From Piscirickettsiaceae bacterium (GTDB lineage Bacteria; Pseudomonadota; Gammaproteobacteria; Nitrosococcales; Methylophagaceae), in the NCBI GenBank assembly GCA_030620285.1, contig JAUXFA010000023.1, positions 1 through 9,894 on the forward strand: a stretch of DNA of 9,894 nt, read 5' to 3'. A model generated the notes under the pieces. That model ran no database searches and was not told the origin of the DNA. It was given only the letters and a program-made list of their open reading frames with translations. Positions 1-6,422 of the stretch are shown here, one piece after another (position 1 is the first letter of the stretch; each line of letters starts with the position of its first letter). The translations under genes and the position numbers were made by a program.

Positions 1-6
1 ACATGG

Positions 7-1125
7 CTACGATCCGACTTTGCGATCAATGAGTTGACCAATCAGCCGTTCAATATCTGATAATTGTTTGAATTCATCCGCACAGACCAAGGATACCGCC
101 TGACCGCTGGCGCCGGCCCGACCTGTACGGCCAATCCGATGTACATAATCTTCAGGCACATTAGGTAAGTCATAATTAACCACATGAGGCAGCTGATCAA
201 TATCTAGCCCTCGGGCTGCAATGTCGGTAGCAACTAATATTTGGATGGTGCCATCTTTAAAATTAGCTAAGGCTTTAGTGCGAGCGCCCTGACTTTTATT
301 GCCATGAATAGCGGCGGCAGAAAGCCCAACTTTTTCTAATTGGCGGGTTATTTTATTGGCGCCGTGTTTTGTTCTTGAGAAAACCAGCACTTGATGCCAC
401 TGGCCCTCGTTAATTAAATGAATAAGCAGGTTTGATTTTTGACCTTTATCGACCGGATGAATGCATTGTGAAACGGCTTCGACGGTGGTATTGCGAGGGC
501 TGACGGAGATCTCAACCGGATTGTTCACTAAGCCTTTAGCTAATTGGCGGATCTCATTTGAAAAGGTGGCAGAAAACATCAGGTTTTGGCGTTTTGGAGG
601 CAGTAGCGCCAGAATTTTTCGGATATCGCGGATAAAGCCCATATCTAACATGCGATCAGCTTCGTCTAATACCAGCACTTCTAACTGCTTAAACTTCACT
701 GCATTTTGATTATAGAGGTCTAATAATCGTCCAGGTGTTGCGACCAAAATGTCGGTACCTTGGCGTAATTTCATCATTTGTGGATTTATTTTGACACCAC
801 CAAAGACGACGGTAGATTTCAGTGGTAAATATTTGCCATAGGTGGTCACGCTGTCTGCTATTTGAGCGGCTAATTCACGGGTGGGGGTTAAGATCAGCGC
901 ACGCACCTGATTCGCTTGAACACGAGAACCTGATGATAATCGCTGCAATAGCGGTAGGGTAAATCCAGCGGTTTTTCCGGTACCCGTTTGGGCGGCGGCC
1001 ATCACGTCTTTGCCTTCCAGTACAGCGGGTATTGCTTGCTGTTGAATGGGTGAGGGCGTGTCGTAACCTTGTTCGGCCACGGCTTTAAGGATTGGGTCAG
1101 ATAAGTCTAAGGAGTCAAAGCGCAT
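7..1125 (-). CDS. rhlE: RhlE-type DEAD-box ATP-dependent RNA helicase
   Basis: ATP-dependent RNA helicase of the RhlE subgroup, which remodels RNA or RNP in the cytoplasm (ribosome maturation, RNA decay). Counting from the ATG at 1125 (372 residues), all core motifs are visible: F3 and Q28 of the Q motif ([10 protein letters not shown]), Walker A AQTGTGKT at 45-52, PTREL 81-85, TPGR 130-133, DEAD 154-157, SAT 185-187, LVFSRT 247-252, [11 protein letters not shown] 299-309 and HRIGRTGR 329-336. The MRFDSL start matches the usual RhlE N-terminus. An in-frame TTG at 1146 would add seven residues and has a better Shine-Dalgarno, so the start is uncertain. The protein stops about 35 residues after motif VI, without the long basic or glycine-rich tail of E. 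coli RhlE (about 450 residues). The gene is transcribed divergently from the MBL-fold gene. The family call is secure; the cellular targets are unknown. Confidence 0.95.
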   Translation of the reverse strand: MRFDSLDLSDPILKAVAEQGYDTPSPIQQQAIPAVLEGKDVMAAAQTGTGKTAGFTLPLLQRLSSGSRVQANQVRALILTPTRELAAQIADSVTTYGKYLPLKSTVVFGGVKINPQMMKLRQGTDILVATPGRLLDLYNQNAVKFKQLEVLVLDEADRMLDMGFIRDIRKILALLPPKRQNLMFSATFSNEIRQLAKGLVNNPVEISVSPRNTTVEAVSQCIHPVDKGQKSNLLIHLINEGQWHQVLVFSRTKHGANKITRQLEKVGLSAAAIHGNKSQGARTKALANFKDGTIQILVATDIAARGLDIDQLPHVVNYDLPNVPEDYVHRIGRTGRAGASGQAVSLVCADEFKQLSDIERLIGQLIDRKVGS

Positions 1126-1151
1126 GGAATGAGGGTCTCTGGTCAAGTTTA

Positions 1152-1157
1152 TTTCCT
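1152..1157 (-). promoter_or_regulatory. Shine-Dalgarno AGGAAA ahead of a TTG codon, alternative rhlE start
   Basis: Read on the minus strand, AGGAAA lies a few bases before a TTG at 1144-1146 that is in frame with rhlE; AGGA to TTG is 7 nt. The ATG at 1123-1125 has only a weak purine stretch upstream. Sequence signals thus favour TTG while family alignment favours ATG. It may be a chance match. Confidence 0.35.
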
Positions 1158-1243
1158 AAGGCTGCCGGATATTAGGAGGTGGTGTAGCTTACAGGGTATT
1201 ATTAGCTCACGTTGGAAAATAGTTGTTATAGGATGACATTAGG

Positions 1244-2194
1244 ATGAGGATTAATGAACGAGATCGACTAAACGTATGGATCAAGATGGGCGTCATATTA
1301 ATTTTTTTATTGTTTGCGGTGATACCCAATCAAGTGCGGTCTTCAGGTGTTGAGAATGATGTTCAGCTCCAAATACTGGGATCCGGCGGGCCAGAGTTTG
1401 GTGATCAACGTGCTTCAAGCAGTTATTTAATCTGGGTTAATGGCAAGGCAAAAATATTAGTTGATGCAGGTGCCGGCAGTGGCTTTAACTTTGAAAAAAC
1501 CAAGGCTAAAATTGAAGACTTAGAGGCGATTTTATTTACGCATTTGCATGTTGATCATAGTGCTGATCTGCCGGCATTTATTAAAGCTTCTTTTTTTAGT
1601 AAGAGGGATCGAGATTTGCCTATTTTAGGACCGGAGGGCAATAGCTTGATGCCGGCCACCTCTGAGTTTGTGCAAAACTTATTAGGCAATGAAGGCGCAT
1701 TTCGCTATTTAAAGGATTACCTCAATAACTCTCAAAATAAAAGTTATCATTTGCAAATGCGCGATATGCCTATTGCACCGCATAATATGCAAAGGTATCG
1801 GTTAACAGAAGATATTCTTCTGGAGGCTATTGCTGTACATCATGGCCCAATACCGGCAATAGCATGGCGGGTAAATACGGCGGGGTACTCAATCACGTTT
1901 TCAGGAGATATGAGCAATAACTATCAAACTTTAGCTGTTTTAGCGAAAGATACCGACATTTTAGTAATGCACAATGCTGTTCCTGAGTCTGCAGAGGGTG
2001 TTGCTGCGATCTTGCATATGAAGCCATCAGAGATCGGCGAAATAGCTAAAAAAGCACAGGCAAAACAGTTAGTGATATCTCATCGAATGCAGCGCACTTT
2101 AGGTCAGGAGTCACAAACAAGGCAACATATTGAGAAAAACTATACGGGGCCCATTTTATTTGCTGATGATTTAGATTTGGTTAAAACAAAATAG
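1244..2194 (+). CDS. Exported metallo-beta-lactamase-fold hydrolase (AtsA/RNase Z-like)
   Basis: A 316-residue protein with an N-terminal export signal: basic residues R2, R6, R8 and K14 lead into a hydrophobic core at about 15-28, so it probably acts in the periplasm or anchored to the inner membrane. The MBL fold begins at LQILGSGGP (42-50). The metal site is HLHVDH at 100-105, with H199/H200 in AVHHGP, D222 in FSGDMS and H280 in LVISHRM. The pattern resembles the AtsA/ELAC branch (arylsulfatase- or RNase Z-like enzymes). The export signal argues against tRNA processing, so the substrate (phosphoester, sulfate ester or lactone) is open. An AGGA at 1230-1233 precedes the ATG by 10 nt; M15 at 1286 is a possible shorter start that keeps the signal peptide. 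It is probably cotranscribed with the TerB-like gene 32 bp downstream. The fold is sure, the reaction is not. Confidence 0.85.
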   Translation: MRINERDRLNVWIKMGVILIFLLFAVIPNQVRSSGVENDVQLQILGSGGPEFGDQRASSSYLIWVNGKAKILVDAGAGSGFNFEKTKAKIEDLEAILFTHLHVDHSADLPAFIKASFFSKRDRDLPILGPEGNSLMPATSEFVQNLLGNEGAFRYLKDYLNNSQNKSYHLQMRDMPIAPHNMQRYRLTEDILLEAIAVHHGPIPAIAWRVNTAGYSITFSGDMSNNYQTLAVLAKDTDILVMHNAVPESAEGVAAILHMKPSEIGEIAKKAQAKQLVISHRMQRTLGQESQTRQHIEKNYTGPILFADDLDLVKTK

Positions 2195-2226
2195 CGGACG
2201 TTAAATGGCATTATTAGGGAGATAAA

Positions 2227-2769
2227 ATGCATATAATTTTAAGTGTATTGGCAGTTGTTGTGACGGTTTTAATTTTACTAAACCGTTTATCTGATAACGG
2301 AATTGATATTGGATGGCTTAATCCGTTTGCCTGGAAGCGTCGTCGGGAATGGAGCAAAAAATATCATGCTGATCCTGTTTATTCGGTTAGTAGACCGATG
2401 GAAGTGACAGGATTGATCATTGTTGCCTTAGTTAAAAGTGAGGGCGACATTAGCGCTGAGCAAAAACAAACCATTACTCAAATGTTTGAACGGGTCTTTC
2501 AGCTAGACAATGAAACCGCTTTAGGTCTGCTGAGTTCGAGTAATTTTTTACTTAAGGATGATTTTATGGCGGTAAAAAATATCGACAAAGTGCTTGCCCC
2601 TAGTCTTGATGCTTTTTCTCAACAACAGGCGGTATCAGCGATGGAATTGTTTAGAGAAGCTGTTGTGCTTGAGGGGCCTGAGAACAGGTTCCAGAAGGAT
2701 GTGATCACCAGCTTTGAAAGGGCAATGACGGGTAAATTTGGCACCGGGGAGACCTGGAGTAACGGCTAG
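2227..2769 (+). CDS. Membrane-anchored TerB-like domain protein
   Basis: A 180-residue protein of unknown function. Residues 2-19 form one hydrophobic helix, followed by a strongly basic stretch (KRRREWSKK, about 37-45), so by the positive-inside rule the rest should be cytoplasmic. From about 57 to 165 it is all-helical in appearance and resembles the TerB/tellurite-resistance-like fold: a first helix ending in ALVKSEGDIS (67-76) followed by an amphipathic helix, similar to the acidic DG-type metal-binding turn of that family. A good Shine-Dalgarno (GGAG) lies 6 nt before the ATG. It follows the MBL-fold gene by 32 bp and likely shares its transcript. Its stop overlaps the stop of the convergent PhnA-domain gene by 4 bp. 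No tellurite-resistance operon is present, so the TerB resemblance should be read only as a fold. It could equally be called an unclassified helical protein. Confidence 0.7.
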   Translation: MHIILSVLAVVVTVLILLNRLSDNGIDIGWLNPFAWKRRREWSKKYHADPVYSVSRPMEVTGLIIVALVKSEGDISAEQKQTITQMFERVFQLDNETALGLLSSSNFLLKDDFMAVKNIDKVLAPSLDAFSQQQAVSAMELFREAVVLEGPENRFQKDVITSFERAMTGKFGTGETWSNG

Positions 2770-2778
2770 GCTTTTTTT
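2753..2778 (+). terminator. Weak Rho-independent terminator candidate for the TerB-like gene
   Basis: CCTGG (2753-2757) can pair with CTAGG (2766-2770), with one G-T wobble, across an 8-nt loop. A C and seven Ts (2772-2778) follow. The stem is only 5 bp and includes the stop codon of the TerB-like gene, so its strength is doubtful. The T run is real but also encodes the Lys-rich C-terminus of the opposing gene. Confidence 0.3.
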
Positions 2779-3338
2779 AAAAATTTAGTGAGCAATACGA
2801 TGCGGGTACCATTAACGCGGCCTTCAATTTGCTCAGGATTATCGGTTAAGGAAATATTCTTTACCATGGTGCCTCGTTTAGCCGTAAACCCCGCGCCTTT
2901 AACATCCAGGTCTTTAATCAAAGTAATACTATCACCGGCGAGCAATATTGCTCCATTGCTGTCAACAGAGGGGCCGTTGTCATCAGAGTCCTCAATCTGC
3001 GTTGCTGCAGCCCAAGCTAGAGTTTCCTCGTCTAAATAGAGCATTTCAAGTAGATCTTGTGCCCATGGTTCAGAGGATAATTGTTTAAGTTGTCGCCATG
3101 CCATCACCTGAATTACTGGCTCAGAATTCCACATGGAATCATTTAAACACCGCCAATGATTGGGGTTGAGAGTGTTCACTTGTTCGATTTGGTCGAGGCA
3201 GACATTACAGATCAAAATACTATTTTCAACATTAGAATCACTAACGGGAGGAACATTAAAAACGGCTAAGTTTGAATCTGATCCGCAGAGTTCACATTGA
3301 GAATTGCTACGCTTTAATAATGCTTGTTCAATATTCAT
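2766..3338 (-). CDS. PhnA-domain (YjdM-like) zinc-ribbon protein
   Basis: A 190-residue protein counted from the ATG at 3338. The N-terminal part has paired cysteines of a zinc ribbon, CELC at 15-18 and CNVC at 44-47, plus C64 in the NHWRCLNDSMW stretch typical of longer PhnA-domain proteins. The C-terminal part (about 130-190) is the PhnA/YjdM domain with KDLDVKGAGFTAKRGT (142-157). E. coli YjdM (formerly PhnA) is shorter, about 110 residues. Despite the old name, the family has no proven phosphonate-degrading role and no phn genes are nearby. A GTG at 3368 would add ten residues, but homologues usually begin at the equivalent of MNIEQALLKRS and a possible promoter -10 sits just before that GTG, so I chose the ATG. 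No strong Shine-Dalgarno is visible for either. It is cytoplasmic and its function is unknown. Confidence 0.88.
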   Translation of the reverse strand: MNIEQALLKRSNSQCELCGSDSNLAVFNVPPVSDSNVENSILICNVCLDQIEQVNTLNPNHWRCLNDSMWNSEPVIQVMAWRQLKQLSSEPWAQDLLEMLYLDEETLAWAAATQIEDSDDNGPSVDSNGAILLAGDSITLIKDLDVKGAGFTAKRGTMVKNISLTDNPEQIEGRVNGTRIVLLTKFLKKA

Positions 3339-3373
3339 TGTTGCGAGGCCTTGTCTCGGAGTATCCACTTTTT

Positions 3374-3401
3374 ATTATCTCATAGTCGCAAAGGATGTTT
3401 A
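3374..3401 (-). promoter_or_regulatory. Possible sigma70-type promoter for the PhnA-domain gene
   Basis: On the minus strand TAAACA (3396-3401, 4 of 6 match to TTGACA) lies 16 bp upstream of GATAAT (3374-3379, 5 of 6 match to TATAAT). Transcription would begin near 3367, close to the GTG codon, leaving a leader of about 30 nt before the ATG at 3338. This rests on consensus matching by eye only. Confidence 0.3.
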
Positions 3402-3422
3402 ATCGCTGGGTAGAACAGCGAT
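3402..3422. repeat. Perfect 7-bp inverted repeat in the divergent intergenic region
   Basis: ATCGCTG (3402-3408) and CAGCGAT (3416-3422) are exact inverted copies separated by 7 nt. The element lies 46 bp upstream of the cupredoxin ATG and directly abuts the possible -35 of the PhnA-domain gene. The 21-bp symmetric layout suits a dimeric regulator site. As RNA it could also be a short hairpin, but no T run follows, so it is not a classical terminator. The binding protein, if any, is unknown. Confidence 0.45.
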
Positions 3423-3468
3423 CAAATGTTATTATTAATCTTTTGGGCGATATTTAAAGGGACTAGAA

Positions 3469-4110
3469 ATGAATAAAACCAAAGCGATAATCGCAACACT
3501 GATCCATATTGCATTAGCGGTGTTTTTTATGATGGCAATTTGGCCTGCTTTGCAGGGTGGCAGCGAAGGCTATAATACTAAGACTTCAGGTGTGGTGGTC
3601 AACAAACCAATGGAAGAAATGGTTGCAGAGTCTGAAATGCCTATCGTTGAAGAGGACATGTCTGAGCCTATGGAGCCCGAGGTGGTGGATGAGCCGGTTA
3701 TTGAAGCTGAAGAGTCTGTTGCGGTTGAGCTCGTCCCAACAACAGAGGTGACTATCCATGAAGTAAAAGCTCAGGTAACGGCATTTAGCCCTCTTGTCGT
3801 TTTTATTCAGCCTGGTGATTTAGTGGCATGGAGCAATATGAATGGTCATGACAGCCAATCATTAGAAGGATTAATTCCGGAAGGTGCCGAGGCTTGGCAT
3901 TCAAAATTAGGTGAAGAGTATCAGCGCACATTTACGGTTGAAGGTGTTTATCTTTATAAATGTACCCCTCATTTTGGCACTGGAATGGGCGGCGTAATTA
4001 TTGTTGGTCAGCCGACAAATTTTGACGCTATTCTCGCTAGCGGCCAAAAAGGTGCGGCAAAACGGTTAGTTAAAAAAGCAAAAGTAGCGATTGAGGCGCA
4101 TACGTTTTAA
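3469..4110 (+). CDS. Membrane-tethered pseudoazurin-like type 1 copper protein
   Basis: A 213-residue cupredoxin, probably a periplasmic one-electron carrier. Residues about 6-25 form a hydrophobic signal or anchor without a clear signal-peptidase site or lipobox, so it may stay tethered. Residues about 48-88 are a low-complexity linker rich in Glu, Pro, Val and Met. The copper domain (about 92-180) has pseudoazurin features: the PGD turn, GHDSQ, LIPEGAEAW, then KCTPHFGTGMGG. All four type 1 ligands are visible as H127, C165, H168 and M173. The last 30 residues contain a Lys-rich segment (about 194-206) resembling the C-terminal helices of pseudoazurins. AGGGA lies about 8 nt before the ATG. 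Redox partners cannot be read from the context, because no denitrification or oxidase genes are in the window. The family is secure; anchoring is inferred. Confidence 0.88.
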   Translation: MNKTKAIIATLIHIALAVFFMMAIWPALQGGSEGYNTKTSGVVVNKPMEEMVAESEMPIVEEDMSEPMEPEVVDEPVIEAEESVAVELVPTTEVTIHEVKAQVTAFSPLVVFIQPGDLVAWSNMNGHDSQSLEGLIPEGAEAWHSKLGEEYQRTFTVEGVYLYKCTPHFGTGMGGVIIVGQPTNFDAILASGQKGAAKRLVKKAKVAIEAHTF

Positions 4111-4126
4111 ATAACCAGACTTAATC

Positions 4127-4159
4127 AATCTCTTGCTAAGGAAGGCTTGGCAAGAGGTT
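4127..4159. terminator. Bidirectional hairpin terminator between convergent genes
   Basis: CTCTTGCTAAG (4130-4140) pairs with CTTGGCAAGAG (4146-4156) around a GAAGG loop: 11 pairs with a single wobble, extended outward by AAT/GTT (4127-4129 with 4157-4159) to about 14 pairs. It sits 17 bp after the cupredoxin stop and a few bases after the HAD-hydrolase stop. The flanking T-rich stretches on both sides are short and broken, so it may end transcription imperfectly or protect the 3' ends. Confidence 0.65.
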
Positions 4160-4162
4160 AAA

Positions 4163-4912
4163 TTATAGCGCGCTAAAATCAGCAAGATTAATACTGCTGA
4201 CAGCAAGATTACTGACGGCTGATTTATCTAGTTGGGTGTTATAGCCCCAATTGGCAAAAAACAATTTAATATCGCTTAAGCGATTATCCTTAATGACGTT
4301 AATTAATGTGGGCAGGCGATCTTCGACAAATAATATTGTTGCTCCAGGATGCGCTACTAATAAATTAGCAAGGATGTTTTGTTTGCTCATTTTTCGATCT
4401 AGGCCGAAAATATATTCGGCAGGCAAAGAAATATTATTGGCATCGAGAATTTGGCTAACAAAGCGTTCCTGTTTGGTGGTGATGATATAACACTGGTCGG
4501 ACTCAATTCCGCGGAGCTTGTTTGTAATGCCTTTAAATAATGGGTTCATTTCAACCCATTCCTTTAGGTTTTGCTTAATCCAATGATCTCTGGTGTTACC
4601 GAACAGGCTTTTAAGCTGAGAAACGGATAGGTTTTCACGCTCAATCATAGCCGCTATGGCGGTGGCAAAATTATCGAGCAATGTTTGAGTTGTTACGCCC
4701 TCAAATAATAATCGCATGATTAAAACGGCTTCATAACCTGTTTCCATTACTGGCCTAACTTGTCGGAACAGATCAATCATTTCTTGGGGAGTATCAGCAG
4801 ACATTTCTGGCCATAATTGAGACGCCACTTTCCAGCCTGTAATACCGGTCTCTACCGCGCTATCACAGAGAACACCATCAAAATCAAGAGCATAAATTTT
4901 TTGAGTGGACAC
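4163..4912 (-). CDS. HAD-superfamily hydrolase, substrate unknown
   Basis: A 249-residue soluble protein, likely a phosphatase. HAD motif I is YALDFDGVLCDS with nucleophile D10 and acid/base D12. Motif II is the Thr pair at 145-146 in YIITTKQ. Motif III Lys is probably K174 or K177 near RKMSKQN. Motif IV is E197-D198 in ILFVEDRLP. A helical cap of about 110 residues lies between motifs I and II, as in class C1 HADs. The start is GTG at 4910-4912 with no visible Shine-Dalgarno. It is placed 9 nt after the stop of the DUF3012 lipoprotein gene, so translation may depend on coupling. It is the last gene of a long minus-strand series that includes pyrB; a nucleotide-related substrate is only a guess from position. 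The gene ends at the two-way hairpin. Confidence 0.85.
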   Translation of the reverse strand: MSTQKIYALDFDGVLCDSAVETGITGWKVASQLWPEMSADTPQEMIDLFRQVRPVMETGYEAVLIMRLLFEGVTTQTLLDNFATAIAAMIERENLSVSQLKSLFGNTRDHWIKQNLKEWVEMNPLFKGITNKLRGIESDQCYIITTKQERFVSQILDANNISLPAEYIFGLDRKMSKQNILANLLVAHPGATILFVEDRLPTLINVIKDNRLSDIKLFFANWGYNTQLDKSAVSNLAVSSINLADFSAL

Positions 4913-4921
4913 AGGGCTTGT

Positions 4922-5098
4922 TTAGAACAGGCAGTGTTTGGCAAAATCAGCAGCGTCATTAGCTGTCCAGTCACCCTTAGGCTGATCTTTTATCTGGGCA
5001 CACCATTTTTCACTACCGACTTCAGGACTGCAACCGGTCAGGCCTAATGCAAAAACAACGGCCAATATGGCAATGAGCGATCGGTTAACTGGTTTCAT
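4922..5098 (-). CDS. Small DUF3012-type lipoprotein
   Basis: A 58-residue gene between pyrC' and the HAD hydrolase. The N-terminus is a classical lipoprotein signal: basic MKPVNR, a hydrophobic core at 8-20, and the lipobox LTGC with acylated C23. Serine follows at +2, so Lol sorting to the outer membrane is expected. The mature part is only about 36 residues and contains GSEKWC and PKGDWTANDAADFAKHC, which I recognise as the conserved DUF3012 signature. C33 and C56 may form a disulfide in the periplasm. The gene has an ATG start with AGGAA about 12 nt upstream. It lies 52 bp after pyrC' and 9 bp before the HAD gene. The role is unknown, but the two Cys, two Trp and intact lipobox argue that it is real and not a chance frame. 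Confidence 0.88.
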   Translation of the reverse strand: MKPVNRSLIAILAVVFALGLTGCSPEVGSEKWCAQIKDQPKGDWTANDAADFAKHCLF

Positions 5099-5150
5099 AA
5101 GCGTTCTTGTTCCTGAATAGCTTGTTTATTTGGGTATGGACTAAATAAAA

Positions 5151-6422
5151 TTATTTCTGATAAACAATATTGCCATTGAACACCGTAGCATAGACTTCGT
5201 TATTAAATAACCAGCCAGCAAAAGGACTATTCTTGCCTGAGCTAATGAAGTCATTAGGCTGACATTCATGGTGCGCATTAGGAGAAAAGATACAAATATC
5301 GGCTTTTGTTCCAATGGTTAACTGGCCGGCCTCTATTCCTAGAATTTCTGCAGGATTACTGGTCAAACTGGCGATGGCTTGTGGTAGTGACAATTCATCG
5401 TCATCAACTAACTTCATTACCAGTGGCAGCAAGGTTTCAAGGCCAGAAATACCGGGGGTTGTTTCAGCAAATGGTCCAAGCTTGGCATCATTTTCTAGCG
5501 GTTGATGGTTAGAGCAGATTGCGGAAAGCACGCCATCTCGCACTGCTTGTTGTAGCTGTTCGCGATCCCGAATAGTACGAAGAGGTGGCATGACATGACT
5601 TAAACTATCGTAATTGCCAATATCATGCTCACTAAGGTGTAGGTGATGAGCACTGACATCAGCGGTGGCTGCAAGCCCTTTGTTTTGCGCTTCTCCAATC
5701 ATTTTAAGAGCTGAACCTGTCGAAATATTGTGGAAGTGCGTGCTTACTCCAGTCATTTCTGCCAGCAATAAATATCGTGCAATTGCAATGGTCTCTGTGG
5801 CTTCGGGGATGCCGGTAAGGCCAAGACGGGTGCTGAGCATTCCTTCATGAACACAGCCTTGATTTTGCAGCCAAGGATCGGCCGCATTGATAAATAAGGT
5901 TAAATCTAGGGTGGCAGCATACTCCATTGCACGTCGTTGAATAAGCGTATTTTTAATAGTGTTTTGGCCATTACTAATGCCAATGCAGCCGGCATCTTTG
6001 AGGGCGGTCATTTCGCTTAATAGCTTGCCTTGGAGATTTTGAGTAAGGGCGCCAATGGTGTGGATCATGGTGCGACCTGCTTTTTTGGCGCGGTCTTCAA
6101 TGAGTTCAACAACAGCGGGGCTATCAATAACTGGGCTGGTGTCAGGAGGAATGCAAAGCGTTGTAATACCCCCCTTGGCGGCGGCTCGACTTTCGCTTTC
6201 GATAATTGCCGAATGTTCTTGGCTAGCTTCTTTTAAATGGGAGCGGAGATCGATAAGTCCTGGGCAGACAATTAAATCCGTAGCATCGAAGGTGAGATCG
6301 GCGGTGAAATCATAATTAGGGCCGATGGCAACAATTTGACCATTATCAATAAAGAGATCTTGTTGAGCATCAAGTTGACTGGCGGGGTCGATAATTCGAC
6401 CATTACTAATATGTAGCTTCAT
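5151..6422 (-). CDS. pyrC': PyrC' dihydroorotase-like, non-catalytic ATCase partner
   Basis: A 423-residue amidohydrolase-fold protein related to type I dihydroorotase, about the same length as pseudomonad PyrC' (PyrX). The fold landmarks are present: NGRIIDPAS (7-15), CPGLID (53-58), GGITTL (84-89), [13 protein letters not shown] (322-334). The metal site is broken. The usual DxHxH is D58-L-R60-S-H62, so the first His is Arg. The site normally filled by His after the fifth strand reads FINAAD with N179, and the catalytic Asp of the DH motif is N305 in SNHQP. H62, H231 and H306 remain. In Pseudomonas the inactive PyrC' is needed to assemble the dodecameric ATCase with PyrB, and the same role is inferred here. 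The start ATG overlaps the pyrB stop by 4 bp, consistent with matched synthesis of both subunits. A functional PyrC should exist elsewhere in the genome. Confidence 0.92.
   Translation of the reverse strand: MKLHISNGRIIDPASQLDAQQDLFIDNGQIVAIGPNYDFTADLTFDATDLIVCPGLIDLRSHLKEASQEHSAIIESESRAAAKGGITTLCIPPDTSPVIDSPAVVELIEDRAKKAGRTMIHTIGALTQNLQGKLLSEMTALKDAGCIGISNGQNTIKNTLIQRRAMEYAATLDLTLFINAADPWLQNQGCVHEGMLSTRLGLTGIPEATETIAIARYLLLAEMTGVSTHFHNISTGSALKMIGEAQNKGLAATADVSAHHLHLSEHDIGNYDSLSHVMPPLRTIRDREQLQQAVRDGVLSAICSNHQPLENDAKLGPFAETTPGISGLETLLPLVMKLVDDDELSLPQAIASLTSNPAEILGIEAGQLTIGTKADICIFSPNAHHECQPNDFISSGKNSPFAGWLFNNEVYATVFNGNIVYQK

Noticed and set aside
1126..1243. Promoters in the rhlE/MBL divergent gap
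   Set aside because: Several AT-rich hexamers resemble a -10 box in both directions, but none has a suitably spaced -35, so I did not annotate one.
1244..2194. RNase Z (tRNA 3' processing)
   Set aside because: The LGSGGP and HLHVDH motifs look similar, but the N-terminal export signal would remove the protein from its tRNA substrate.
2227..2769. Tellurite-resistance determinant
   Set aside because: Only a TerB-like fold is suggested; no terA, terC, terD or related genes are present.
2766..3338. Phosphonoacetate hydrolase or phosphonate operon gene
   Set aside because: The PhnA name for the YjdM-type zinc-ribbon family is historical, and there are no phn genes nearby.
3339..3368. GTG start adding ten residues to the PhnA-domain protein
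   Set aside because: No Shine-Dalgarno, it lies at the likely transcription start, and homologues begin at the downstream Met.
5099..5150. Terminator or promoter between pyrC' and the DUF3012 lipoprotein gene
   Set aside because: Only a weak AT-rich inverted stretch is visible, with no GC stem and no convincing promoter pair.
5151..6422. Active dihydroorotase
   Set aside because: R60, N179 and N305 replace metal-binding or catalytic residues, and the position next to pyrB matches the inactive pseudomonad PyrC'.
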